From UBA7396 sp047637875 (lineage in GTDB: Bacteria; Patescibacteriota; Gracilibacteria; BD1-5; UBA6164): a DNA stretch of 64,000 bases. Within the stretch, counting starts at the first letter, position 1; every line of letters begins with the position of its first letter. Made by a program: the position numbers and the translations under genes. A model generated the notes under the pieces. That model saw only the letters and a program-made list of their open reading frames with translations, searched no databases and was not told where the DNA came from. Below are positions 33,364-45,449 of the stretch, piece after piece. The stretch is from NCBI GenBank assembly GCA_047637875.1, contig JBLJBH010000035.1, positions 19,479 to 83,478 of the forward strand, read 5' to 3'.

Positions 33364-34104
33364 TTACTTTATTAAACTCGCAATATATCTTTTAGTATCA
33401 TCAACACTAAATACTCTTTTACTCGTCACTCCTATTTCAAGTGGTGGATAATCATTTCATCCAGGAAAAACTGCATCTCCCACAAAAATGATTTCGTTTA
33501 AATCAACTCAAGAAACTTCTGAAAGTTTTTTTACTCAATAAGCTTTATCTACTCCAGCACGAGTGATATCAATAGAAGTTGCTCATCCAATAAGTATATT
33601 ATAATTTTGTAAATCTTTGAGTAAATAATTTCTAATTTTTTTTCTTTTTTCACTATCTGGGTCCCAAGTGTGTTTTGCTTCCAAAGGGGCTTGTTGTCAT
33701 AAAGCACTATAAGTGATTTGAGTTCATCTATCTTCTACAAGTTCTCACCAAGTTTGACTTGGTCTGAGATCCAAATCATCAATTGCTTGATTAAATACAT
33801 CCATAATATATTTTTTTTCATCATCTGAAAAATCAAGAGAGTATTGTTTTATCCACTCTCCATTTTGATATAAATACATTTTTGTTGAACAAGTTGGACA
33901 AACATATAGATTTCACAAAATTTTTTCATCATTTCCTAAAAAAGGAATAACTTGTTTTTGAAATTGTGAATAATCTCCCCCCGAAATAATGGCAACTTTG
34001 TATTTTGAAAGCAATTTTTTAAAAAGTTCTACCATTTCACTATCCATTTGTCATTTTGATGGAGCTAAAGTCCCATCCATATCAAAAGCTATAAGTTTAA
34101 ACAT
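33364..34104 (-). CDS. HAD-IIB phosphatase resembling eukaryotic-type phosphomannomutase
   Basis: A 246-residue HAD enzyme. Motif I is D8-M-D10-G-T, motif II IISGG, and motif III/IV FVGDAVFPGGNDYPP, matching the GDKTxPGGNDYEI of PMM-type phosphomannomutases. An inserted cap contains CPTCSTKMY. Eukaryotic PMMs convert mannose-6-P and mannose-1-P; a plain sugar phosphatase is the alternative. Placement among glycosyltransferases fits supply of GDP-mannose precursors. Confidence 0.7.
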
Positions 34105-34108
34105 ATTT

Positions 34109-34384
34109 TTATTTGGTTAATTTTTTATAAATATTTCATCTATTTCAAGCATCAAAAAAACTTATTATAAGTTTTTCATCAATTATTTCATATAAAAATC
34201 TATAATTTCAAATTCTAAGTCTATATGAATTAGGAAGTCAAATAAGAACTTTTATATCTAAATTATTTTCATATGGATCTAGAGATAAAATAGTTATAGA
34301 TTTTTCAAATTTTTCTATCAAATCTTCTCACTTATGTTTTTGCAAAAACTTTACAACTGATTTTTCAAGTATGATTTTATACAT
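34109..34384 (-). CDS. RelE-family toxin
   Basis: A 91-residue protein: YKIILEKSVVKFLQKH at the start, SLDPYENNLDIKVL, YRLRIGNYRFLYEI (catalytic-region Arg residues), and a final strand with LIISFFDAGNRGNIYKK. This matches RelE/ParE mRNA interferases. It begins one base after its antitoxin and ends 4 bases before the start of the PMM-like gene, so the module is inserted within the polysaccharide operon. Confidence 0.82.
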
Positions 34385-34385
34385 A

Positions 34386-34655
34386 TTATTTTAAACTACT
34401 TAAAAAACTAAATGCTTCAACTCAAGTCTCTCAGTGAGAACTTTCTTTATATGCTTTTATATCTTCAGGTGTTGCTTTTTCTTTTTCAAAAGCTACTTTT
34501 TGCAAAGCATTATATTCTTCAATACTCAAAAATACTCAAATAGGTTTATTTTGTGATAAAACTATTTTTTTTCAAATTTTTGAAACATCTTTTATAACTT
34601 GTGAAGTCTTATCTCTTAAATCAGAAATAGATACAAAATTATCTAAAGTAATCAT
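34386..34655 (-). CDS. Phd/YefM-family antitoxin
   Basis: An 89-residue protein with the Phd/YefM N-terminal DNA-binding pattern (VSISDLRDKTSQVIKDVSK, then KIVLSQNKPIGVFLSIEEYNAL) and a charged C-terminal tail that would wrap the toxin. It probably represses its own promoter. It lies downstream of galE and its terminator. Confidence 0.8.
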
Positions 34656-34674
34656 ATAAAAATATTTAATAAAT

Positions 34675-34712
34675 AAATCTTAGTAAAAATATACGTATTT
34701 TTACTAAGATTT
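34675..34712 (-). terminator. terminator of galE; long perfect-stem palindrome
   Basis: A 17-bp stem, AAATCTTAGTAAAAATA with its complement, around a four-base loop, in a region that is just downstream of galE and just upstream of the toxin-antitoxin pair. Its symmetry could also make it an operator. Confidence 0.7.
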
Positions 34713-34730
34713 CAAATTTATTTTAATAAA

Positions 34731-35774
34731 TTATTTATTATAAAATTTCCACATATTTTTTATACTATCTTCCAAAGAAGTATTTGCTTTCCAATTAAGT
34801 ACTTTATGGGCTTTTTCTGGATTACAATAAACTTCTGCCAAGTCTCAAGATCTTCTATCAACTATTTTATAAGGAATATTTTTTCAAGTCACTTTTTCTA
34901 CATTTTGAATAATTTCCAAAACCGAAATTCAACTACCAGTTCATAAATTAAAAGTTTCAAAAAATCAAATATTACTATTCTCTTCCCTTAGACTTAAGGG
35001 AAGGTTAGGATGGATTAATAAAAATTCATATCATGCCAAATGCCCTTCTATCAAATCAACAACATCTATATAATCCCTTACTCATGTTCCATCTTTAGTA
35101 TCATAATCATTTCAAAAAACTTTTACTTCCTCATATTCTCAAGTTGCTACTTTCATCACATAAGGAAGCAAATTATTTGGTAATCAATTTGGATTTTCTC
35201 AAATATTACCTGAACTATGAGCTCAAATCGGATTAAAATATCTTAAATTTATTACATTAAATCCTGAAAATCTTGATAAATCTTTTAAAATATTTTCTAT
35301 TAAAAATTTTGTAGTTCCATAAGGATTAGAACATTCTCAAACTGGATCTATTTCAGTATATCATATTCCATCATTTTTTTCTTTATAAACAGTTGCTGAA
35401 GAAGAAAAAATTATATTTTTAACTTTAAATTCGTTCATTAATTCAAACAGAACTAAACTTCAATTTATATTATTATCAAAATATTCTAAAGGTTTCTGAC
35501 AACTTTCTCAAACTGCTTTTAATCAAGCAAAATGTAACACTCAATCAAAATGATATTTTTTAAAAATTTCTCTTAATTTATTTTTATCTATTAAATCTAC
35601 TTCAAAAAAATCAGGAGTATAACCTAATATATTTTTAATTCAATCTAAAGTGTTTTTAGAAGAATTTACCAAATTATCAACTATTATAGTTTTGTATCAA
35701 GCTTTTTCAAAAGCTACAACCCCGTGAGATCAAATATAACCAGTTCATCCAGTAATTAATATCGTTTTTTTCAT
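34731..35774 (-). CDS. galE: UDP-glucose 4-epimerase with repeat-derived insertion
   Basis: A 347-residue epimerase interconverting UDP-Glc and UDP-Gal (or the HexNAc forms). It has ILITGGTGYIGSHG, HFAGLKAVGES, the SSSATVY strand, the catalytic YGTTK, NLRYFNPIGAH and RDYIDVVD. After GHLAG, where the family goes straight to a strand and NLGTG, there is an insertion of about 20 residues (around 250-270) with IHPNLPLSLREENS. Its DNA is a worn copy of the palindromic repeat. The frame is intact. Confidence 0.9.
34975..35021 (-). repeat. degraded palindromic repeat inside galE
   Basis: On the coding strand ATCCATCCTAACCTTCCCTT aligns with the repeat end AATCCCTCCAACCTTCGCC read from 63258 downward, followed by an AGGGAAGAG arm that pairs back (TTCCCTTAAGTCTAAGGGAA is a near-perfect hairpin). 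It inserts codons in frame. Confidence 0.65.
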
Positions 35775-35794
35775 AAATAAATTTAAAGAAAGTA

Positions 35795-36346
35795 CTACAT
35801 TCCAACTATTACTTTTGCAACTCTTAAAACTCTATCTCAAAGCATATATCATTTTTCAAATTCATCTACAATAATTCAAGGTTTTTCACTTGGAATTTGT
35901 GTCATAACTTCATGCATATCTGGATTTACTTCTTGTCCTATAGAATCAAAAGGTTTTACTCATAAATTTTCCAAATCTCTTTTTAAAGATTTTTCTAAAA
36001 CTAAAATTCATTCATAAATAGCTCCTGCTTTATCATTTTCTGGAGTATTTTTTATCATTCTTTCAAGATCATCAATTCTTGGTAAAATCTTTTTAAAAAT
36101 ATCATATTTCAAGAAAAATATCATATCTTCCCTATCTCTTTCTGATCTCATCTTAAAATTTTGATAATCAGCTTGTGTTCTAGCAAGAAGTTCTTTTAAT
36201 TTTAAAACTTCTTGTGATTCTTTTTTTGTAGTATTTTCATTTTCTTCTAAAGTTTCTTCTAAGTCAGAAATTTCTTCTTGTAAATCAGTTAAATCATTTT
36301 CAAGTATTTGCTCTTCATTTTGTTTATTTTCATCTATTTGTGTCAT
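35795..36346 (-). CDS. grpE: GrpE nucleotide exchange factor
   Basis: A 183-residue protein with an acidic N-terminal region and coiled coil (residues 1-60), LLARTQADYQNFKMRSERDRED, the central helices, and a C-terminal beta domain with VNPDMHEVMTQIPSEKPG and GYMLGDRVLRVAKVIVG. These are the GrpE landmarks. It exchanges ADP for ATP on DnaK. It ends in TAG and sits alone, divergent from the exonuclease gene and apart from dnaJ. Confidence 0.92.
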
Positions 36347-36382
36347 AAAATCATGTTAATTAAATTATAAAATCGTAAAATC

Positions 36383-36409
36383 ATTATATGAAAAATATAT
36401 TTTTTTCAA
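36383..36409 (-). promoter_or_regulatory. putative promoter of grpE
   Basis: On the minus strand TTGAAA and TATAAT followed by G are 15 bases apart, 36 bases before the start. The same TTGAAA-15-TATAATG layout occurs before the EAL gene at 53732. No CIRCE heat-shock operator is seen. Confidence 0.4.
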
Positions 36410-36467
36410 CTTGATTTTATTTTAAAATACTTAAACTGAAAAATAATTATTTTTTAACCTGAATTTT

Positions 36468-37298
36468 ATGAAACTCATTTCTTGGAATGTAAACTGAATA
36501 AGAGCCTGAATAAATAAATGAACTTTTTTTGAATATCTAAAAAATGAAAATCCTGATATCATCTGACTTCAAGAAGTAAAAGCAAAATATGAACAACTTG
36601 AAAAAAGTGTTATAAATGAAATTACATCTTTATGATACGAAATCTATTGGAATGCTGCTCAGAGACCTGGATATAGTGGAACAGCTATTTTAACAAAAAT
36701 AAAACCACTAAATGTTTTTTATTGAATTGATACTGCGTGACTAAATCTAGACCAAGTTGAAACTGATGAAGTTATTGAAGAAAACCATGAATGAAGAGTT
36801 ATTACAGCTGAATATGATAATTTTTATTTTATCACAGTTTATACTCCAAATGCAAAACCAGATTTAGCTCGTCTAGAGTATAGAAAAGTTTGGGATCATG
36901 TATTTTTAAAATATATGAAATTTCTAGAAACAAAAAAGCCAGTAATTTTTTGTTGAGATTTAAATGTTGCTCACAAAGAAATAGATTTAGCAAATCCAAA
37001 ATCAAATATGACTACAAAAACTAAACCTGGAAATGCTTGATTTACTGATACAGAAAGAGCTGGAATGCAAGAATATACCAGTAATAATTTTATAGATACA
37101 TTTCGTTATTTTTATCCTGAAGCTATTTGAGCTTATAGCTGGTGGAGTAATTTCTGAAATGCTAGAGCAAAAAATATTTGATGGAGAATTGATTATTTTC
37201 TAGTTAGTGAAAGTTTAAAAAATAGCCTAAAATCAGCTTTTATTCGTCCTGAAGTGATGGGAAGTGATCATTGTCCTGTGTGAGTTGAAATAAAATAA
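36468..37298 (+). CDS. xth: exodeoxyribonuclease III
   Basis: A 276-residue AP endonuclease/3'-5' exonuclease of the ExoIII/APE1 family. It has LISWNVNGIRA, DIIGLQEVKA (metal-binding Glu), RPGYSGTAI, ITVYTPNA, FCGDLNVAHKEIDLANP (catalytic Asp/Asn), the GWWSN-like YSWWSN, RIDYFLVS, and the terminal GSDHCPVGVEI with the catalytic Asp-His. All catalytic residues are present. It repairs abasic sites. It diverges from grpE and ends in a shared terminator. Confidence 0.94.
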
Positions 37299-37322
37299 AA
37301 CACTGCAATAGCAGTGTTTTAT
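37293..37322. terminator. bidirectional terminator xth / virB6-like
   Basis: AAAACACTGC pairs with GCAGTGTTTT around AATA. The stem begins inside the xth stop codon and ends 4 bases before the convergent stop. Confidence 0.82.
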
Positions 37323-37323
37323 T

Positions 37324-39546
37324 TTATGAAGTTTTTCTAAAGAAACTATCTGTCAATTCATCTGTAATTTTTTTAATATTATCTTCTGAAACTCATTTAG
37401 CTCTTAATGCTTGTTCAAAATCAGATTTTGTAACTTTTCAACTAAGTTCGTTGAATGTAGATTGGACTGTTTTACCAGATTCTAATTTTAATGCACCATT
37501 TTCTAAGGTTATATTAATTGGTGTATTTATAGGGCTTTGTGCATTTCCTGTATTTATATTAATAGTTTGAGGTCAATTTCAAAGAGCTTGAGGTTGAGAA
37601 GAAGATACTAATCAAGTTATTGCTCAAGGCATTAATGCTGTTCATAATTTATCCGCATCATTAATTGCATTACTTCATTTTCATAATAAAGCCAAATTAG
37701 CTTTTCTATCTCTTAAATCATCAACATTAAGATTTTTATCAACTCAATAAATTCTTTCTAATTCATCTCTTGCAGTTCCTTTAGAATCTTTCATAGCTTC
37801 TAATATTTGCTTTCTCATTTCTTGAACATTTTTATCTTGTAATCAATATTTTTCAACTTGTGCTAAATAAGTTTTTCTTAATTGATCTAATTCTTCTTTG
37901 CTTTCTATTCAATTTTGTAAAGTTCTAGCCACATCAGATTTAACTTGCGGATCTACAGTATTTCAAGCTCAAAAAGTATTTTGAATTTTAGATAACATTG
38001 GTGCCATTTTTTGATTAAGTCTTGTCTCAGGAATATTTGAAACTGTAGATCAAACCTTTGATAATCATTGTGCACTGAGTCATCCTGGGAATATTGGTGC
38101 ATAGGTTGGCATTTTTTTCATAAGATCTCATATACTTGAACCAAACTTAGCAACAGGATCAACAACTTCTCATGTGATGTCTGATGATTTTAATGCTGCC
38201 ATCACTCACATCCGTAGAAATATTATACCAAATACTTGTAATAAAAAGTTTCAGAAATTTCATACAAATCATTTAAATGATTCTGTGGCTTTATTATTTT
38301 CACCATGATAAACTCAATCCCAACAAACTTTAGTAGCTTGATTTCATTTTGATGCAGTATCTGGCAATAAATTTACACAATGATTTTCTCATTCTTTCTT
38401 AATCAATCAACTTTTTTGTATTCAAGTATCAGCTGTCAATATAAAAACCATTCAAAATGCAAGTGCTGCAGAAACATATACTGGAACTAAAGCAAGTGAA
38501 ATGAAATTTTTAACATTAAAATTTTTAACAACTCATTCTCAACCTCAGTCTTTTTTAAAAAAATATAAAAGTCAAAATATTGGTGAAAAAAGTGCAAAAA
38601 ACCATAACCGTAAAACCCTTACAAATAAAGCAAGACCTAAAGCTATAACTAAAATAGCATAAACAACTATAAATATTATAGAAAATCATGTTTTAAATAT
38701 CAAATCTAATATATCAGTAACTCATTTAACTAAATCTCAAGAAAATAATTTACCATAATCATCAAATTTCATTACTCAAAATGTATAAAAATACATTATT
38801 GAATATATACCATTTCAAGTCAATATTTTTGATAAAGATTCTTCATTTTCTGATTCACATTTAATAACATAATTAGTTCAAGAGCTTGATCAACTAGATG
38901 ATTTAGCAGCATTTTTATCTCATTCCAATGCTTTTGGAGTTCATGTTTTTATAGTATATCATCAATTACAAACTTTTATTTTTGTTTCTTCTACCTTTTT
39001 ACTTCATTCAGAGTATAAATCATTAGTCATAGGAAGTGATAAAACTGCTGCTGTAAATATACTTGAGATAGATATGATAAATTGAACAAAAAACCAAGAA
39101 AATGGAACTATTAAAACTCATATAATAAATCTAGGAATTGCTTTTTTTAATTCATAAGTTTCTCAGTCTTTTCAAATTATATTCATAAATGCAATCCATA
39201 TAAAAATTCATGCAAATATAAAATAAACTATATTTGAAACCATTATCCAAAGTGTTTTTAAAGTTTGATCTATTCAAATAATTTTTCAACTTGTCCATTC
39301 TGGGTATAAAAACCATCAAACAAAATTAGTTCATAAAGTTAATACAACAGCAATAGCTTTTAAAGCTTCATTTAAAGCTGTAATAACTTGGCTCTTATCT
39401 TTATCTTGAGGTGAAGATGCTGTTTCCCCTCATCAAGCAAAAGTAAAATCTGATAATACAAAAAATACTGCCAAAAATCATAAAATATAAATAATATTTT
39501 TTCTGTTTTTAGCTAAAAAATTATTCAAAAGTATTAATATTTTCAT
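37324..39546 (-). CDS. VirB6/TrbL-like type IV secretion membrane protein
   Basis: A 740-residue protein. It has a signal-like first segment (to about residue 30), then about eight membrane helices to residue 450, among them VVLTLGTNFVGWFLYP and LFVRVLRLWFFALFSPIFGLLYFF (given here in part). A soluble Gln/Asn/Lys-rich C-terminal domain of about 280 residues follows. This matches the VirB6/TrbL family of inner-membrane channel components as seen in CPR bacteria. No virB4 or pilin gene is adjacent. It is convergent with xth. Confidence 0.6.
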
Positions 39547-39618
39547 ATTTCAAAAACAAAAATTAAAATTTCTCAAACAAATAATAACATATTTTTTATA
39601 AAAGTGCAAAATAAAAAG

Positions 39619-39662
39619 TAAAAAAACTAAAAAACACCAAATAGTGTTTTTTAGTTTTTAAA
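39619..39662. terminator. strong hairpin after giant surface-protein gene
   Basis: A 16-bp stem, AAAAACTAAAAAACAC paired with GTGTTTTTTAGTTTTT, around CAAATA. It covers the stop codon of the surface-protein gene (39651-39653) and extends towards the next gene. Confidence 0.85.
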
Positions 39663-42600
39663 AATTTTAGGAGGATCTGATTGTATTCTTGAATCATACT
39701 CTATAATTAAAGGTTCTTTATACTCTTTAATATCAGTACAATTTCAATTTCAATTCTTATCACATCAAAAATTTCATCTTCTTGTAAAGTTTAAATCATA
39801 AATCATTGCTATATCAAAATTACTTGTTTTTGTTCATCAAGGTAAAATATAACTTCCACCAGCCAACATAGCTCAACCAATAGTATTTCTTGTAAATAAT
39901 GTTCATTTAATATAAAGTTGATTATTTAACTCTGAAGTTCTAGTAGCTGAATCTGTTAAATATGGTTTAGATGACGAATCAACACTTATAACTCAACCAT
40001 CTGCATAAATAATTGCATTAATCTTTTTTACTCAAGGTGTTATATAAACATTTCATTTTCAATTAAAATCTTTTGATATAACATACCTATCTTTTAAAAC
40101 AACTATTCATAATTTTTTATCTTGCAAATTTAAATCTCAAGAAATTATTACATTACCATCTTTAACTATAAGCGTTTCGTAAGGTAAATCTCAAGAAATA
40201 GTTACATCTCAAATAACATATCTTACTCAATTTAAAGTTTGATTACTTTTCATATTTTTTATATAGTCAAATGCACTTTTTCTTATATTTGTTCTTAAAG
40301 ATGATGTAGATAAATCAGAAATATTTGATTGTTGTCCAGTTAATTCACTTTTTCATCATCATTGTAAACCTCATATAACTTTGACTCATAAAAATGAATC
40401 TTTTGAGTTTTTTAATTTTATAACTTCTCTAGAAGTAGCTAAATCATCTGCAGACAAATAATATTTCACATCTTCTCATCATAAAATATATGAAATTATT
40501 ATAGGTGTTTGATTTGAATTATTAGAAATTTTTACTCAAGGTTCTCAAAGAGAAGTAGCAGTTAATGAAGTATTTATTCTTCAAGTAAATCTTTGTTCTT
40601 TCGTTGTAAGTCAAGATATATCACTTAGATTTTGTATTGTTGTATTTTGCTCATCTACTGGTTTTATAAAATCTTTAAAATCATCTAATTCTATTAATAA
40701 TCAATTTACAGTAGTTATTCATTTTACCATTAACTTATAATATAAATCTGTTCAAATTTCTGGTAAAGAATTGTAATTTACACCATCTTTAGATGAAACT
40801 AATTCTCAAGTAAATGGTTTTTTAAATGTATTATTTGTAGAAATATTTTTATAAAAAACTATATTACTTGTTAGATTTACATAATCATCTCCCCAACTAT
40901 TTAAAGTAATTTTAAATCTTTGATTAAATTCTCAAGGAGTAAGGGATTTTAATTTAAAAGTTAATTTTCAAGTTAAATCAGATTTTTCAGAGTAATCATA
41001 TTCTATCAAAGAATCTTTTCAAGAATTATTTATCATATTTGTTTTTATAGTCTTACATTGTGAAAATCAATCACAATTTTGATCTACAAAGGAAATATTT
41101 TTATTATAAACTGGATTTCAAAATTTATCTTTTAAAACCAATATATATTCATAACTAGATATATTATCTGCGTATTTTTCTCATACTCATAAAATATCCA
41201 TAGTTGATTGGTTTGATAAAATAAAATCCTCAGTTGTTGGGAAAATATTAAAAGTTATTTCTCTTTCAGAGCTATTTCAATAAACATCAGTTACTTTAAA
41301 ATTAACAACTTTTTTTCAAGAATATTTTAAATACTCTCATAAATCAACCGAAAAAGATAAATCTTTAGTAGTTTTATTTAATATAGTTGTTCCATTAATT
41401 TTCAATACATAATTTGTATTTGAATTATCAATACAATTAGTTGTAGTTTTTTCAAAAACATCTATATAAAATTTATCTGATGCTTGAAAATTATATAAAT
41501 TTCAATTTAAAACACTTGATCATTTTTTAAATGTTATAGTTGGTGCTGTTTTATCAATATGATTCATATTATATTGATAACTTTTTACATTGTAAGCATA
41601 ATCAACTATAGTTAAAGATCAAACACTACCATTTTGTGATTCAGAATTAAAAGTAATTTGTTTATTTTGAGCTGGATTACATCAACTAAAATTATCAGAT
41701 GTACATTTTGTTTTTAAGACTATAGGTCATTTTGAACAAGATATAGTAAAATCACTTATAGCAGGGCTTTTTATATAAATATTCATTTTTTGACTTCAAT
41801 CATAGAGTTGTTTTGGTACTAATCATTTTAATTCATAATAAACATATGGTGTTATATATGAAGAATTGTTGTTTTTAGATTTAACTTTTACATTAAATCA
41901 ATTAAAAACATGAAATCAGCTTTTTGTTACTCTAAATTTAAACTCTATATAATAAGGTTGTGTTTGTGTAGTTTTTAATCATGTAAGAGTCTTTGAATAA
42001 GTATTTGATCAAACTTTAGCTAATTCTATAAATTCTGATGTTCCAGATTGCAAAGAAACATCATATCAATCAATATAATCATAATGAGCATTTTGAAATT
42101 TATCCTCCAGTTTTAATACTACAGAAAAAGTATCTCAAACATTAAATCAAGTTGTATTTAAAGCCTTCGTAAAAGGAGTAGTAATATCTACTTCTCAATT
42201 TTCTACTTTATCATCTGGAATAACAACAACTGGTGAATAATTTATAATACTAGCATCAAATTTTTCTCAAGTTGTAACATTTTCTACAGAAAAATAAAAT
42301 GTAATATTTCAAACTTTAGTTAAACTAAGTCATTCCTTAACTCAAACTCTTATTTTTTTAGTATTATTACGTAATACATCTAAGTCTATGATATTATTTA
42401 TAACATCATTTCATATATTTGGAGATGATACAACATAATCCTTTGAAACATAAATAGTTTCATTTAAGAATTCTTTTAGTGTTTCTCAAGCATATTTATA
42501 AAATATACGATAGTTATATCTAGTAGTTGGTTTTGATGCATCTAAATAATCCTCAAATTTAAAATTAAAATTTATTGAATCTCATGCCTTTAAAAATACT

Positions 42601-43301
42601 TTTGATATATAAAAATCTTCTGAAACTTTAAAATTTTCAAATATAAAATCAGAATTTCTTTTAATAATTCAAGATAAGAATTTAAATTTATTTTCTAAAT
42701 CATAAGAAGCTAATAAATAATTAGACTTATAACAATTATCAGTTTCACATATATTTCTTAAAGCAAACTTATTAGCATTAGTATCATAATAGTTAATATT
42801 TGCTAAAATATGAGATAAAAAATTTTTTTTATCTCAAGAAGGAAATCATATATGAAAAGAATCAATTATATTTCTAAAGTTTGAAAATAAATAATCTTTT
42901 CAATCTTCATAAGTTTCATTTATTTCTATATATTTAAATCAAGGAGGTCATTTTAACTCTGCTATATAAAATTTACTTTCATTTAACAGTTGTCAAAAAG
43001 TAACTTGCTTATTTGTAATACTTCAAGTTCAAGAATAATATCAACTAATAGTTATTCTAGAATTACCATAATAATTTGAATATTCTAATAATTTAGAATC
43101 TATATGATTTTTAAAATTACTTATATTTAGAAATTTTTCATTTGATAAAAAATATCAATTATCATCTTTATTTATTTCTTTAAATTCTGTTCTATTACAA
43201 TTTATAGTATCACATACATATGGATAATTATATCAAGCATCTACTAAAAATACTTGAAAAAATAAATAAAATAAAACTAAATATTTAAATAAGTTTAACA
43301 T
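39651..43301 (-). CDS. giant exported surface protein with Ig-like modules
   Basis: A 1,216-residue secreted protein. Residues 1-22 form a signal peptide ending VDAG. The body is beta-rich with Thr/Asn/Ser and repeated modules; one near the middle reads HIDKTAPTITFKKGSS and ends VNFKVTDVYGNSSEREITF, the pattern of bacterial Ig-like domains. Paired cysteines are scattered. The C-terminal 200 residues have strand-rich repeats with VTISGDLPYET and NVIISGDLNLQDKK. It probably mediates surface contact or forms a fibre. Next to it lie two more exported proteins on the same strand. Confidence 0.65.
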
Positions 43302-43327
43302 TATTTTTTACTTATTAACTAAAATAA

Positions 43328-43822
43328 TTATTCTCAAGTAGCATCTCATTCAGGAGAAACATTATCAATTTGAACTACACTACAAGAAGTAGAATTATAT
43401 ACATAGTCTGCACTATTTCTTCAAGAAGATCCTCAAACATTTCAGCAAACTTGATTACATATTTGTGGAGAACCTCAATAACAAGTTTTTCATCAACCCC
43501 ATTCATTATCTACACAATAATACTCTGGATTAGGATAACATTGATTCCAACAATTTCTTACTTGAGTATATCATGCTTCACAACTTGTTCTAATTAAATA
43601 ATATGCTACTTGTGTAGTCTTTTTTCAAGTACAAGTTCTTTTTCAATCAGTTCACCAAGGGCCACAAGATGTAGTCTCACAGGGTTGATCATCTACATTT
43701 TTAATACAAATATAATCTGGATTTGCAGATACTCAAGAGAAATTATATCAATTATTAAGTAAAAATAATATTGATAATAATATAGTAATTATACTAGCTA
43801 AAGCAAAATAAATTTTTTTCAT
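43328..43822 (-). CDS. cysteine-rich exported protein
   Basis: A 164-residue protein. Residues 1-25 are a signal or anchor segment. The mature part carries 12 cysteines and CGPWGTDGKRTC, which resembles the core of thrombospondin type 1-like repeats; disulfides are likely. It ends abruptly at QIDNVSPEGDATGE, a phrase that in larger surface proteins usually leads into an Ig-like domain, so it may be a truncated relative of the neighbours. It starts 64 bases after the 520-residue gene ends. Confidence 0.6.
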
Positions 43823-43886
43823 ATAAATAAAATTAAAAAATAAATTTACAACTGAATTAAAATATAATTTTTAACTTTTGTCAATA

Positions 43887-45449
43887 TTAATTATCTTTTA
43901 TTGAATAAAATGGTAACTCCACTAAACCATTTGTATCTAAAAGTTTTTGTCATACATTTGACCAAACTCAAGTTTTTCTATCTAGTGACCACCGAGCTGG
44001 CCATCTTAGAAAATTATTTTTGGTTAAATAATCAAAATCAATTGGATATCATTCATTTTCTTGAGAATATTTATATAAAACATCCATATCTTCTTTTGTT
44101 ATAGGTTCATATATTTTATCATAATTATCATATAATTCTTGCATATGATAAACTTGGTTTTGTAAAATCATAGGATTTGATGATTTTATAAATAATTCTT
44201 GCTTACTTTCTTTATCAAAAAATTGAATATAAGGCATTCAAAAAGTTTTCATTATATTTCAAACATATCATAAAACTGGTTCAAAAGTATCATTTTCTAA
44301 TAAGTTTTCCATATTAGACCACTTTGTAAATTGATATATATATACTTCAAAATCATTTTTTGTATATTTTTTTCAATCAAAATAATATAATCCATCTTTT
44401 GGGATAAAATATTTAGACCCTTCTGTTTCAATTAAATAATATCTTCACTTTTCAAATTCTCAAGAATTTTGTGAGTTTATAGCTACTTTATCATGATATT
44501 TATGTAAAACAAAGTTTACTTCTATAATTTTTGGATAATTAAATTTTTGATTTAAACTATAATTAGAAAATCAATCTGAGTATCATAAAATAGATGTTTT
44601 AAATCTTAAGTGCGATAATGAACTAAAATTAAATTTCAATTCATATTCTCAATCTTTATTTGATAGAGCAGAAATATTTATATCATTTAAAAGTTGTACT
44701 TTAGCTCATGGAATAGGATTGTTATTTGAGTCAAGAATTTTTCATGTTACAGTAAGATTGGTAAAATCTTTTTCACATATATTGTATTCTTTACAATTTT
44801 TATCTCTTATTTTTTTAGAATTATCATAATCTCAAACAAAATCATATAAATATCATAATAACTCTTGTTTATCTTTTCATAAAACTTCAGATTTTTTTAA
44901 AGAGTCTATATATTTAAAAACATTGACTTCTCTGTTAAATATTTTTGATAATTCTTCATTTTCTGGATGATAATTTTCATTTTCAAATATAACTTTACTT
45001 CAATACTTAGAATTTATTCAACCATAAATCATTCAATCTTTATAAGATTTATAAATATCTAAAATCGCTAAATTTTTATAATCTTTATTATCAAATAATT
45101 CTTTATTTTGTAAAAATTTAAAAGGAATATATAAAATATTTCAATTATCTTTTTTTACTCAAATAGTAAAGTTTTCATTTATTGGATCTATAAAAACTCA
45201 ACTATATGTTTTGAATTCTTCTAAAAAATCTCAAAAAGATTCATATTTTTCAGGATTTATTCAAATTTTTTCATAATTACTTTTATTTAAAATATCATCT
45301 ATTCTTTCTCAATTATGAGTTAATAATATTTTTTGATTATTAGTTAAATTATTTTTTCACTCGTCTTTTTTTGAAAAAATACTAAATAATAAAAATATAA
45401 AAATTCCTAATAATAAAAATATAAAAATACTTGTTAATATTTTCTTCAT
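43887..45449 (-). CDS. membrane-anchored protein with carboxypeptidase-regulatory-like domain
   Basis: A 520-residue protein. Residues 5-27 are a hydrophobic N-terminal anchor. Residues about 265-350 form a CarboxypepD_reg/CNA-B-like beta domain: LTVTGKILDSNNNPIPGAKVQ, then SNKDGEYELKF. The remaining parts are Tyr/Asn/Lys-rich with unknown fold and end ELPFYSIKDN. It is upstream of the two other exported proteins on the minus strand, and all three probably belong to one surface structure. Confidence 0.6.
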
